Origin: an uncultured bacterium
GTDB taxonomy: Bacteria; DUMJ01
Assembly (NCBI GenBank): GCA_937958695.1
Contig: CALGNK010000011.1
Location: 62,001 to 126,000, forward strand
Direction of reading: 5' to 3'
DNA length: 64,000 bases
Below the pieces are notes generated by a model, which had not been told where the DNA came from, did not search any database, and worked only from the letters and a program-made list of their open reading frames with translations. This document shows, piece after piece, positions 8,353 to 17,435 of the stretch. The position numbers were made by a program, and so were the translations under genes. Within the stretch, counting starts at the first letter, position 1. Every line of letters begins with the position of its first letter.

Positions 8353-10995
8353 TTGTCTAACTCTATCTCTATGATAGAACAGTACAGGAGGATAAAGAAG
8401 AGGTATCCAGACGTATTACTATTCTTTAGGCTTGGGGACTTCTATGAATTATTCCAGGATGATGCCTATATAGCAAGTAGAGAGCTACAAATAGTCCTCA
8501 CATCTAGAGAAATATCGAAAAATAATAGGATACCGATGGCTGGTATACCCTATCACGCAGCAGAGAACTATATACCTAAACTCCTAGAAAAGGGTTATAA
8601 GGTAGCCATATGCGAACAGTTGGAAGACCCTAGATCTGCTAAAGGCTTAGTAAAAAGAGATGTGGTAAAGATAATCACTCCAGGGACAAACTTTATCTCT
8701 CTCGATGCAGAGACAAATAATTATATAGCCTGTGTGGTAAGGGATGAAAAGATAGGCTTCGGACTATCCTTTATAGATCTGTCTACTGGTGAATTCTACA
8801 CAAATCAGTTTTCTTATAAAGACTGGGAGATATTCCTAGAAGGGCTTCTAAAACTTCCCATATCAGAGATCGTTATAAAAAGAGGAGAGGACCCGTTCGA
8901 TTTTCTAGAAGACAAGGGTATTAAGAGATGGACTATCTCCGAGTTTGACTCTGAATTCTTCGACTATGACCTCTCATACAATAGGCTTATAGAAATCTAC
9001 AAAGTCCAAAATCTTGTTCCCTTTGGGATAGAAGGATTAACACTTTCTATCGTTGCATCTGGAGTGCTATTGGCGTATCTAGAGTATACACAGAAAAATA
9101 TTCCCCCACATATAATGCCTATAAAGATTTATAATCCTTCTAGATATATGCTTATAGACCACAGAGCTGGAGAGAATCTAGAGCTACTCAGGAATACAAT
9201 GGACCATTCGACAAAATTTACCCTCTACAGTACCATTAATTATACGATCACACCAATGGGAGCTAGGCTTTTAAAGAATTGGATATCATACCCATTAATA
9301 GATGTAGAGGCTATAAATGAGAGGCTAGATGGAGTAGAAGAATTATTCAACAGTTATCTCGAAACAGAAAAGATAAGAGAATCCTTAAGGAACATTGGAG
9401 ATTTTGAGCGTATAATAGGAAGATTATCCTGTGGAGTTGGAAATGCTAGAGACCTACTAGCCCTTAAAAACTCCCTAAGGAATGCTATGAAACTAAAAGG
9501 GATCTTTGAACCAAAGAGTAAGATATTAAAAGACATATGGAAGAGTATAATAGACTTTACACCACTTGTGGAACTTCTAGAAAGGGCTATCGTTGATGAC
9601 CCACCAGTAACAGTAACAGAAGGTGGAATAATAAAGGACGGCTTCGATCCTGAAATAGACCAACTAAGAGATATATTACACAACTCAAGTAAGTGGCTCT
9701 TACAGTTTGAGGCAAAGGAGAGAGAAAGGACAGGTATAAAGTCACTAAAGGTAAACTATAACAAGGTCTTTGGATATTACATAGAAGTTACAAAGGCAAA
9801 TCTGCACCTTGTTCCAAGTGACTATATAAGGAAACAAACATTAGTAAATGCAGAAAGGTTTATTACCGAAGAGTTGAAGAATTTTGAGGAGAAGATCCTA
9901 GGTGCAGATGAAAAATTAAAGACTTTAGAGTACGAGACTTTTATAAAGCTAAGGGATACCGCTGGCAAATGGATAAAGGAGATACAGAGAACCGCTAGTA
10001 GTATAGCGATACTAGATGCATTACAGAGTTTTGCCTATGTATCAAGGGTTAATAACTACACTAGGCCTACACTGGGAAATGATTTTAAGATAGAGATAAA
10101 AAATGGAAGACATCCTGTCTTAGAAAAGTCCCTAGAGCATACATTTGTTCCTAATGATACGTATCTAGATAGGGATGAGCATCAGATCATCCTTATAACA
10201 GGACCTAATATGGCTGGGAAGTCTACATATATGAGGCAGGTAGGATTGATAGTCATTATGGCTCAGATGGGATGTTTTGTCCCTGCCGAAAAGGCCCATA
10301 TTGGTATAGTGGATAAGATATTTGCAAGGATAGGAGCCCAGGATTATCTTAGTTTGCATCAAAGCACATTTATGGTCGAGATGGAAGAGACTGCAAGAAT
10401 TATCAACAATGTAACCCCTAGAAGTTTACTCATATTTGATGAGGTGGGAAGGGGAACAAGCACATATGACGGAATGAGCTTGGCATGGGCATTGGTAGAG
10501 TATCTAGCAAATCATAATGATAGACCCAGGACACTCTTTGCAACACATTACCATGAACTCACAACATTAGAAGAGCAGCTAAGAGGAGTTAAAAACTATA
10601 CTGTAGCTGTAGAGGAAAGGGAAGACTATGTGACATTCCTCTACAAAGTCAAAAGAGGTTCTGCAGATAAGAGTTATGGTATATATGTCGCCAAACTAGC
10701 TGGAGTCCCACAAACTGTTATCTCTAGGGCAGAAGAGATACTAAAGATGTTAGAAAACTCCGAGGAAAAGAAGGCTCCACCAAGGAAGAAAGTCATTCAA
10801 CCACCACTTTTTGCCATAGTGGAACATCCCATCATTGAAGAATTAAAAAATATTGATATAGATATACTTTCGCCTATTGATGCGCTACTTAAGATTTCAG
10901 AGTGGGTAAAGAGAGTAAAGGAGGAATCGGGTGGGAAAGGTAAGAAGACTTCCTCAAAACGTCATTCAACATATAGCAGCGGGAGAAGTAGTTGA
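8353..10995 (+). CDS. mutS: DNA mismatch repair protein MutS
   Basis: The 880-residue protein recognises mismatched or looped-out bases and starts mismatch repair. The mismatch-reading Phe-x-Glu lies in RLGDFYELF near the N-terminus. The connector, core and clamp domains follow, then the ATPase with Walker A GPNMAGKST near residue 617, LLIFDEVGRGTSTYDG (Walker B and dimer motif) and ATHYHELT. Length fits the bacterial MutS1 group. The start is TTG at 8353, preceded by GGAGG at 8337, an 11-base gap. Its last 65 bp overlap mutL, so the two proteins are produced together. A basic tail (GGKGKKTSSKRH) ends the chain. Confidence 0.97.
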   Translation: MSNSISMIEQYRRIKKRYPDVLLFFRLGDFYELFQDDAYIASRELQIVLTSREISKNNRIPMAGIPYHAAENYIPKLLEKGYKVAICEQLEDPRSAKGLVKRDVVKIITPGTNFISLDAETNNYIACVVRDEKIGFGLSFIDLSTGEFYTNQFSYKDWEIFLEGLLKLPISEIVIKRGEDPFDFLEDKGIKRWTISEFDSEFFDYDLSYNRLIEIYKVQNLVPFGIEGLTLSIVASGVLLAYLEYTQKNIPPHIMPIKIYNPSRYMLIDHRAGENLELLRNTMDHSTKFTLYSTINYTITPMGARLLKNWISYPLIDVEAINERLDGVEELFNSYLETEKIRESLRNIGDFERIIGRLSCGVGNARDLLALKNSLRNAMKLKGIFEPKSKILKDIWKSIIDFTPLVELLERAIVDDPPVTVTEGGIIKDGFDPEIDQLRDILHNSSKWLLQFEAKERERTGIKSLKVNYNKVFGYYIEVTKANLHLVPSDYIRKQTLVNAERFITEELKNFEEKILGADEKLKTLEYETFIKLRDTAGKWIKEIQRTASSIAILDALQSFAYVSRVNNYTRPTLGNDFKIEIKNGRHPVLEKSLEHTFVPNDTYLDRDEHQIILITGPNMAGKSTYMRQVGLIVIMAQMGCFVPAEKAHIGIVDKIFARIGAQDYLSLHQSTFMVEMEETARIINNVTPRSLLIFDEVGRGTSTYDGMSLAWALVEYLANHNDRPRTLFATHYHELTTLEEQLRGVKNYTVAVEEREDYVTFLYKVKRGSADKSYGIYVAKLAGVPQTVISRAEEILKMLENSEEKKAPPRKKVIQPPLFAIVEHPIIEELKNIDIDILSPIDALLKISEWVKRVKEESGGKGKKTSSKRHSTYSSGRSS

Positions 10996-12562
10996 AAGAC
11001 CGGCATCGGTGGTAAAGGAGCTTATAGAGAACTCTATAGATGCAGGCGCTAGGCATATATATGTTAATATCGTTGCAGGTGGGAAAAAGAGGATAGAAGT
11101 AAGGGATGATGGAACAGGTATAGATGTAGAAGATGTTCCAATAATATTTGAAAGGTATACTACAAGTAAGATAGAAGATATAGAAGATCTGTATAGTATA
11201 TCAACACTGGGTTTTAGAGGAGAGGCACTGTCAAGTATAGCCTTGGTCTCTAAAGTAACGCTAGAGACAAGCACTGGTGAAAATGGTATAAGATATGTTA
11301 TAGAGGGAGGAAAAGAGAAAAGTTCCGAATTGGTCAGTTTACCAAAGGGAACTAGAATCTCTGTGGAGAATCTTTTCTATAATCTTCCAGCGAGAAGAAA
11401 ATTCTTAAAAAACGACGCCTACGAAAGAAATCTTGCTATAGACTGGATAAAAAAGTATGCACTTATATATCCAGAGGTTTCTTTTATAGTTGAGTCAGAT
11501 GGAGATAACGTTTTTGTTACACCAGGCAGTGGAGACTTGAGAGAAGTAGCTGAGGTCATATTTGAAAAACCTCTAGATCCTCTCTATATAGAATATTCCA
11601 AATCTCCCATATCAATAAAGGGGCTCTTAGATAGGGGAAGATTATATCCTGACCGAAAGAGGGAAGTATTGTCTATAAATGGAAGAGTAGTCAAGTCCCA
11701 TATCCTTCAGAAGGTAATAGAAGATGTAACTTCTAAGGTCATTGGCGATAGAGGGTTCCCTTTTATAATAATAGAACTAAAACTCCCCTCTAACTTTATA
11801 GATGTAAATATACATCCAGCAAAACTCGAGATAAAGATACTAGACGAAGGTAGGGTATACAGTGAGGTCTATAATGCTATATACAACACAGTATTAGGTA
11901 AGAGGGTTACCTATACCGAGACCAAGATTGAAGAGTCTACTTCTCAACAAGTAAAAGACGAAGAAATAGTTACTTATGAGCAAAGATCTCTAATCGCTGA
12001 AGTAGAAGAAAAAGAAGGAGACATATTCCCTCTAGAACCTCTAGGACAGTATCTAAATACCTTTATAGTTTGCACATCTACCAAAGGTATATATCTAGTA
12101 GACCAGCATGTTGCACATGAAAGGGTCCTATTTGACTCCTTTGGAGAGATCAAAAGTCTGCCCCAATTTCTCTTAGAACCAAAGTATGTTAATCTATACA
12201 ATGTCCCTTATGAAATCATAGAATTTATAGTAAATAACCTTAATCAGATTGGTTTTGAATGTGATGTTGGGGGACCTGACAGTATTGTTATAAGAGCTAT
12301 ACCATCCTTCTTAAAGGATGTAGATATAGATACCGCTCTAAATAATTTCATAGAGAGCAAAGACTTAGATATAAATAATCTAAGAAGAGAGATAGCGTGT
12401 AAAAGTGCGGTAAAACTGGGGGATAGACTCTCTATGGATGAGATGAGAGAACTATTAGAGAAGTTATCTAAAGTAAAGAATTATAAGTTATGCCCTCACG
12501 GCAGACCCATAATAATAGAGCTTATAGACCGTGACTCTGTTTTTAAAAAGTTTGGTAGATAG
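10931..12562 (+). CDS. mutL: DNA mismatch repair protein MutL
   Basis: The 543-residue protein links MutS to strand removal. The N-terminal GHKL ATPase has ENSIDAGA, DDGTGI, TSKI and GFRGEALSS. The C-terminal domain carries CKSAVKLGD and CPHGRP, as in MutL proteins that nick DNA themselves; no mutH is in the window. The expected metal site DQHAxxExxxxE reads DQHVAHERVLFD, with Val for Ala and Asp for the last Glu. Nuclease activity is therefore likely but not certain. The GTG start at 10931 has AAAGGAGG six bases upstream, inside mutS, which explains the 65-bp overlap. Confidence 0.96.
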   Translation: MGKVRRLPQNVIQHIAAGEVVERPASVVKELIENSIDAGARHIYVNIVAGGKKRIEVRDDGTGIDVEDVPIIFERYTTSKIEDIEDLYSISTLGFRGEALSSIALVSKVTLETSTGENGIRYVIEGGKEKSSELVSLPKGTRISVENLFYNLPARRKFLKNDAYERNLAIDWIKKYALIYPEVSFIVESDGDNVFVTPGSGDLREVAEVIFEKPLDPLYIEYSKSPISIKGLLDRGRLYPDRKREVLSINGRVVKSHILQKVIEDVTSKVIGDRGFPFIIIELKLPSNFIDVNIHPAKLEIKILDEGRVYSEVYNAIYNTVLGKRVTYTETKIEESTSQQVKDEEIVTYEQRSLIAEVEEKEGDIFPLEPLGQYLNTFIVCTSTKGIYLVDQHVAHERVLFDSFGEIKSLPQFLLEPKYVNLYNVPYEIIEFIVNNLNQIGFECDVGGPDSIVIRAIPSFLKDVDIDTALNNFIESKDLDINNLRREIACKSAVKLGDRLSMDEMRELLEKLSKVKNYKLCPHGRPIIIELIDRDSVFKKFGR

Positions 12563-12574
12563 GAGGATTATACT

Positions 12575-13885
12575 ATGAGTATAGAATATGCAGTCATAAC
12601 TCCCCATCCTCCACTTATTATTCCAGACGTAGGGGGGAGATATCTAAGAGAAGTATCCTCGACTGTTGAGTCGATGGTCAATCTAGGTAGGAGGATAAAA
12701 GAAATTGCCCCTAAAACCCTTATAATTGTGTCCCCTCACTGTGAACTATTTCTAAGATACTTTGGGATAGTCACCCAGGAAAGGATAGAGGGAAATTTTA
12801 GAGACTTTGGTGCTCCCATGGTAAGATTTGAGTTCGAGATAGACTTAACATTAACCCAGAAAATCATATCTTCTGCTACAGAATCAGGATTACCAGTTAG
12901 AGAGATAGTAGATGCATATCTAGACCATGGAGCCATGGTACCACTATACTATCTAACTAGAGAGTTAGATTATAAGCCAAAGATAGTTTTACTTTCCTTT
13001 TCACTTCTACCACTAGAAAAGATCTACTCATTTGGGAAGATTATAGATAGTTTATCAGAAGAGAATGTTGTATTTGTAGCAAGCGGAGATATGTCCCATA
13101 GGTTACTACCAGGAGCTCCAAATGGATACGATCCTATGGGCAAGGTCTTTGATCAGGCAATAGTAGAGATTGTAAAGAGTGGTGACCTCAAAAGGTTATT
13201 AGAACTAGACCCTGAGCTTATAGAAAGGGCAGGAGAATGTGGGCTTAGGTCTCTAGTAATGCTTGCTGGGATAATGGATGGGAAAAAGATAAGGACTAAG
13301 GTATTATCATATGAAGGTCCTTTTGGAGTAGGATATCTTGTTGGAGAGGTTATCTCTGTAGACTCTGAAGACCTTGAGTCTTATATACTGAATCTAGCAA
13401 AAGAGGCTGTAGAGACATATGTAAAGGAAAGAAGAGTGATCACACCTCAGAACATACCAGAAGAACTAAATAGGAGAGCAGGGGCATTTGTCACTATAAA
13501 GAAACACGGAGAGCTAAGAGGATGTATCGGAACTATACAGGGGACACAACCCAATCTGGCGTATGAGATAGTCCAAAACGCAATAAGTTCTGCTACTCAA
13601 GACCCAAGATTCTTCCCAGTAAGTGAAGAAGAGCTACCAGAGCTACAATATTCTGTAGATATACTTAATCCTCCTGAAAAAGTGAAAGATATATCACAGC
13701 TAGATCCGAAGGTATACGGGGTTATTGTAGAGAGAGGGTGGCAAAGAGGGCTACTTCTTCCAGATCTAGAAGGTGTTGACACTGTAGAAGAACAGTTAAG
13801 AATAGCAGCATTAAAGGCTGGACTGTCTTTAGATGAAGTTGAAAACATATATAGGTTTACTGTAACTAGATACGGTAAAAAATAA
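12575..13885 (+). CDS. MEMO-like/AMMECR1 fusion (AmmeMemoRadiSam B-A)
   Basis: Residues 1-265 match the MEMO/extradiol-dioxygenase-like fold: an N-terminal [29 protein letters not shown] and SGDMSHRL provide His and Asp residues like those of the metal site of class III dioxygenases. Residues 272-436 are an AMMECR1 domain with the signature ELRGCIG near 313-319 and the conserved AxxDPRFFPV. In many prokaryotes these two partners are encoded beside a radical SAM protein (the AmmeMemoRadiSam system), whose chemistry is not established. Here the two are one protein and no radical SAM gene is nearby. AGGAGG precedes the ATG, 12 bp after mutL. Confidence 0.88.
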   Translation: MSIEYAVITPHPPLIIPDVGGRYLREVSSTVESMVNLGRRIKEIAPKTLIIVSPHCELFLRYFGIVTQERIEGNFRDFGAPMVRFEFEIDLTLTQKIISSATESGLPVREIVDAYLDHGAMVPLYYLTRELDYKPKIVLLSFSLLPLEKIYSFGKIIDSLSEENVVFVASGDMSHRLLPGAPNGYDPMGKVFDQAIVEIVKSGDLKRLLELDPELIERAGECGLRSLVMLAGIMDGKKIRTKVLSYEGPFGVGYLVGEVISVDSEDLESYILNLAKEAVETYVKERRVITPQNIPEELNRRAGAFVTIKKHGELRGCIGTIQGTQPNLAYEIVQNAISSATQDPRFFPVSEEELPELQYSVDILNPPEKVKDISQLDPKVYGVIVERGWQRGLLLPDLEGVDTVEEQLRIAALKAGLSLDEVENIYRFTVTRYGKK

Positions 13886-13900
13886 GGGAGAGAAATAACT

Positions 13901-14794
13901 ATGAATCTATTAAATATTATATGGGGGATTATCTTAATATTTTTAGGAATTACAATTATTGCCTCTAAATTTGGTTATCTATCACAAGGATTCTGGCTCA
14001 GACTATTAGATTTCTGGCCTCTTATTTTTATTATAATTGGACTTAATATCATATCAAAGAATGCAAAGAGAAGGCTACCCTTTACATTAATCATTCTAAT
14101 ACTTATTATAATACCCTTTATTGTTGCAATAGTTAACCCCGTTCCTTATGTTAAACAGCAAGAGGTTAGAGAGGATATGACTGTACCATTTGACCCTTCT
14201 GTAAAAGAGGTCTTTCTAAATATAGATGGTGGGGCGGGAAACTTTAGAATCTCTAGAGGAGGTAAAGATATATCATCTGGAAGCTTCTCATCTAATTATG
14301 CTAAGTTAATAAAAGAGATCTCCAAGAAAGGGGAAAAGCTACACATCAAATATATAACAGAAGGTATATTTAAGAGAGATATCATAGTTAGAGATGTTAA
14401 AACGACAATGAATCTTTTATTAAACGATGACATCCCTTATATTATAGGGCTAAAGATTGGTGCCTCTAGTCTAGATTTAGAGCTTTCTAGCATTGTGGTG
14501 AAAGAGCTAAAAGTAGATGCCGGAGCTAGTTCTATAGACATTAAGCTTGGTAATAAGAGCCCTCTACAATATGTGTCTATTAAGGCTGGTGCATCAGATA
14601 TTAATATAAGAGTTCCAAAAAATTCTGGTATAAAGATAAAATTTGATGGAGGGTTATCTTCTAAAAAATTCCATAATATAGAACTTATAAAAAGGGACGA
14701 TACATACGAGACAGAAGATTATGAGTCTAGCAATAAAAAGATAGAGATAGATATATCCGCTGGAGTTTCAAGTATAGATATCTATGGATATTAG
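13901..14794 (+). CDS. Membrane protein with LiaF/DUF5668-like helices and beta 'toastrack' domain
   Basis: The first 85 residues contain three hydrophobic helices (IIWGIILIFLGITII, FWPLIFIIIGLNII and a third rich in Leu/Ile), like the DUF5668 module of envelope-stress proteins of the LiaF/LiaI type. Residues 100-297 are a repetitive beta-rich domain with recurring GASSLDLEL, GASSIDIKLG and GASDINIRV segments. These suggest a stacked beta structure of the DUF4097/toastrack kind outside the membrane. A role in sensing envelope stress is inferred from the family; no partner kinase or regulator is adjacent. It ends directly against the convergent gene at 14795. Confidence 0.68.
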   Translation: MNLLNIIWGIILIFLGITIIASKFGYLSQGFWLRLLDFWPLIFIIIGLNIISKNAKRRLPFTLIILILIIIPFIVAIVNPVPYVKQQEVREDMTVPFDPSVKEVFLNIDGGAGNFRISRGGKDISSGSFSSNYAKLIKEISKKGEKLHIKYITEGIFKRDIIVRDVKTTMNLLLNDDIPYIIGLKIGASSLDLELSSIVVKELKVDAGASSIDIKLGNKSPLQYVSIKAGASDINIRVPKNSGIKIKFDGGLSSKKFHNIELIKRDDTYETEDYESSNKKIEIDISAGVSSIDIYGY

Positions 14795-16018
14795 TTAGAA
14801 TTTCCTAAATAAAAGGGTAGAAAACTGCATAGTGTAGCTTCTGGGTGGATATTTACCATATATCCTGTTATCTATAAGATTTCTCATTGTTCTTGTCAAC
14901 TCTTCATCTTCTGAGAACCAATTTAGAGGTATCTCAAATACCCAAGCCCAGTCTGATGGGTAATCTGGAATTCTAATCTGTTCTGAACGGATAATAAGCC
15001 TGTATCTAGAATGCCATTTAGTAGGATCTAGCAAAAATTCTGCAAAATTCCTGCAGGTTAATCTAACATTACCACCAAAAATAGAAAGAAGCTCTCTTAA
15101 ATTAAAGACTTTATGATTTTCTGCTATCCATATAGCCTGTACAAGTTCCTCTAGATTCATAAGGGAATAGGAGCTAGCCCTGTCTTTTCTTATAAGTTCA
15201 AAGGGCATAGAACCATCTTTGGCTATTTGAATTCTTAATGCATATCTAATGATCTCTAAGCCTTCATAGAATATATTAACATCTTCAAGTGCCCTACCTG
15301 CAGTAAGTAAGAACAAAGCCTTCCAACTGAGATGATTGTTTGGCAAAAATGGATCATAACTACGTATATACTCTACAAATGGTTTAAGCCAATTTCTAAA
15401 CCTAGTTGCATCCTCCTCTGATATAGCGGATAAGCCATTTAGAATATCGAAAGCCATTATAAACTTTGGGAAATGGTATGAGATAACTATAGGGGTATCA
15501 CCCTTTTTGCTTCCCATAAGCATATCCCAGAAGTCTCCTCCGTCTTCTGGTCCTGTACAATGTTCCATCCAGGCAAGAAGAAACTCATAACTTTTGTCCG
15601 CATAGGTCTTATTATCTGAAAAGGCATATGCAAGGGCTAATGTATAGGCAGATAGGGCATCTGTTCCAATTTGCCTAGAAAACATCTGCTGTATATGTTG
15701 CTTTTTGGAATAAAATAGAGGAATCTTTACTTTACCCTTGATTGGGTTTGGAATTGTATAGAGCAAGGCATCTGCTTCTCTAATAAGCTCATCATAAGCA
15801 GAGAGAGCTATACTATTATGCTTCGATATGGCAAGCTTTACATCTTCTATCCGTCTTTTGGTTAATAGAAGATTAGGTCCAGGAGAATCTATAGATACAG
15901 AAACGGTGGATATGGGAACCCTACTACAACTTCCCAAAAATCCAAATAAGAGTAGTGTCATTAGAAGCGATAAACAAAATGCGTTAAACTTTTTAAATAG
16001 CTTCAAATTCTCCTTCAA
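14795..16018 (-). CDS. Alginate-lyase-like polysaccharide lyase lipoprotein
   Basis: The 407-residue protein has a lipoprotein signal with lipobox LGSC (Cys31), so it should be anchored outside the cytoplasmic membrane. The mature part is an all-helical alpha/alpha barrel. It resembles the alginate lyase (PL5-like) superfamily: NNHLSW supplies the Asn-Asn-His group, and DGSMPFELIRKDRASSYSL supplies the Arg and Tyr usually found at the active site. Its substrate could be alginate, another uronate polymer or something else. The TTG start at 16018 has AGAGGG six bases upstream. It lies 27 bp after the alpha/beta hydrolase gene and is probably in the same operon. Confidence 0.75.
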   Translation of the reverse strand: MKENLKLFKKFNAFCLSLLMTLLLFGFLGSCSRVPISTVSVSIDSPGPNLLLTKRRIEDVKLAISKHNSIALSAYDELIREADALLYTIPNPIKGKVKIPLFYSKKQHIQQMFSRQIGTDALSAYTLALAYAFSDNKTYADKSYEFLLAWMEHCTGPEDGGDFWDMLMGSKKGDTPIVISYHFPKFIMAFDILNGLSAISEEDATRFRNWLKPFVEYIRSYDPFLPNNHLSWKALFLLTAGRALEDVNIFYEGLEIIRYALRIQIAKDGSMPFELIRKDRASSYSLMNLEELVQAIWIAENHKVFNLRELLSIFGGNVRLTCRNFAEFLLDPTKWHSRYRLIIRSEQIRIPDYPSDWAWVFEIPLNWFSEDEELTRTMRNLIDNRIYGKYPPRSYTMQFSTLLFRKF

Positions 16019-16045
16019 TTTAGTCCCTCTGATTTCAAAATGAGA

Positions 16046-17080
16046 TTACTTTGGAGATAAAGTTAGTTCTCTCTTCAAGAAATCGTAAGCTTTTCTTCCG
16101 CTTATCTGATGTCTTCCCTCAAATATATCTACATCTAATTTTTCTGGAACTCCCAAAAGCTCGTATACCTTTCTAACCTTAGATACAGAAAACTCAGTAG
16201 CTTTAACTGGAAATATAGTATCCTTGGTTCCACTTTCTATTAAAAGGGCTCTTGGTGCTATAAGGCTAGCTATATCATACATCTCTGCATATCTTAATAT
16301 GCCTGGGACATAGTTACATTCACAGTGATGTACGGATAAGATACTGTCTCTAAATGTATTCAGATAACCACTAACCACCGATGCCTTTATCCTTTCATCT
16401 AAAGCTGAAGAGAATAGAGATGTCATTCCTCCTCCAGATATACCCATAACACCGATACTGGCAGGGTTTACCTCTTTTCTCGTTTCTAGATAATCTATAG
16501 CCCTCATGATATCCCACACCCTCATACCTAGCACTGTTTTCCCTAAGAGCATAGCCCAAAACGATACTTTTCTACAGGAGGATTGATACTTATCTTTATT
16601 TATGTCTTCTGGCTCTCTCCGTTCTCCAAAGCATGCCTGCTCTATGGCAAAGGTAACAAATCCATTTTTCACAAGAGAAATAGCAAAATCCTTCTGATAT
16701 CCATCGGGAATACCCCTCTCAGTTCCATCTTCCCATATACCTACAATATCGTCTTTTCCATAACCATGGCCATGAAGAGCTACTACTCCAGGAACAGGAA
16801 ACTCAACATCCTTTGGTATCAAAAGATAACCTACTACACTTACATCGGGTGCACTATTAAAGACTATTCTCTCTCTGAAATAGGCATCAAATTCCTTCCT
16901 TTCCAATACTTCTGGATCCAAAGATATCCTCTCTGGAAATCCGCCTAAAAGATCTATAAGTTTATCTCTTAGAGACGCTCTCCACTCTTTCCATTCCTCA
17001 ATAGTTCTTGCCTTAAATTCATAGAGCCTAGGTTGCTCATAAAGGCTCAAAAAGGGCTGAAGCGGACGAAATATTCTCAT
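16046..17080 (-). CDS. Alpha/beta hydrolase of the acetyl-xylan-esterase/dienelactone-hydrolase type
   Basis: The frame is open from 17122, but the true start is the ATG at 17080, preceded by AAGGAGGG with an eight-base gap. The 344-residue product has an alpha/beta hydrolase core. It shows the oxyanion region VVALHGHGYGKDD, the nucleophile elbow GISGGG with Ser215, an Asp in SGTKDTIFP and a His in FEGRHQI. No signal peptide is visible. A long N-terminal helical region (TIEEWKEWRASLRDKL) is typical of acetyl-xylan-esterase-like proteins in sugar clusters. It probably removes an ester or acyl group from imported carbohydrate, and its neighbour is a polysaccharide lyase-like lipoprotein. Confidence 0.78.
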   Translation of the reverse strand: MRIFRPLQPFLSLYEQPRLYEFKARTIEEWKEWRASLRDKLIDLLGGFPERISLDPEVLERKEFDAYFRERIVFNSAPDVSVVGYLLIPKDVEFPVPGVVALHGHGYGKDDIVGIWEDGTERGIPDGYQKDFAISLVKNGFVTFAIEQACFGERREPEDINKDKYQSSCRKVSFWAMLLGKTVLGMRVWDIMRAIDYLETRKEVNPASIGVMGISGGGMTSLFSSALDERIKASVVSGYLNTFRDSILSVHHCECNYVPGILRYAEMYDIASLIAPRALLIESGTKDTIFPVKATEFSVSKVRKVYELLGVPEKLDVDIFEGRHQISGRKAYDFLKRELTLSPK

Positions 17081-17384
17081 ACAATTATCCCTCCTTAAAA
17101 ATAAAGATATCCTACTATACATTTTAACATAGCAAAAGCCAGCCTAAATTAAATTTATGCTACAATCTCAAAAAATAACTGAAGTTCGGACATCTGGATC
17201 CAGATAAAAAATATCTCCTTCCCGTAGTGTTATCATATTATTAGATAAAAACACTAAGGTAAAGAAATATTAGCTTTTATGTTAAGAACTCTCATTAAGA
17301 GGAATTGCTAGAAAAGCTACAAATAAAAATTAGGAAGATTCTTCAACCCCCACAAGTGGGATTATTTAGCAGGGGAGCACAATC
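17081..17384. other. Intergenic region between divergent units
   Basis: No gene of useful length is visible in this gap. It contains an inverted repeat with arms TAGCTTTT and AAAAGCTA near 17269-17322, enclosing a smaller CTCT/AGAG hairpin. A short CCCAC/GTGGG hairpin at about 17349-17360 lies just before the promoter of the peptide-type ABC operon. Neither matches a riboswitch I recognise. A promoter for the minus-strand hydrolase gene must also lie here, but I cannot place it with confidence. Confidence 0.4.
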
Positions 17385-17415
17385 TTGACAAGTTTCTAAA
17401 AAAAAATGGTATTCT
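17385..17415 (+). promoter_or_regulatory. Candidate promoter of the first peptide-type ABC operon
   Basis: A perfect TTGACA lies at 17385-17390 and TATTCT at 17410-17415. The 19-bp spacing is long, but a TGG just before the -10 gives an extended -10 element. The implied transcript starts near 17422, giving a very short leader that holds AAGGAGGG (17421-17428) and the ATG at 17436. Confidence 0.45.
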
Positions 17416-17435
17416 AAAATAAGGAGGGAAAGTTA

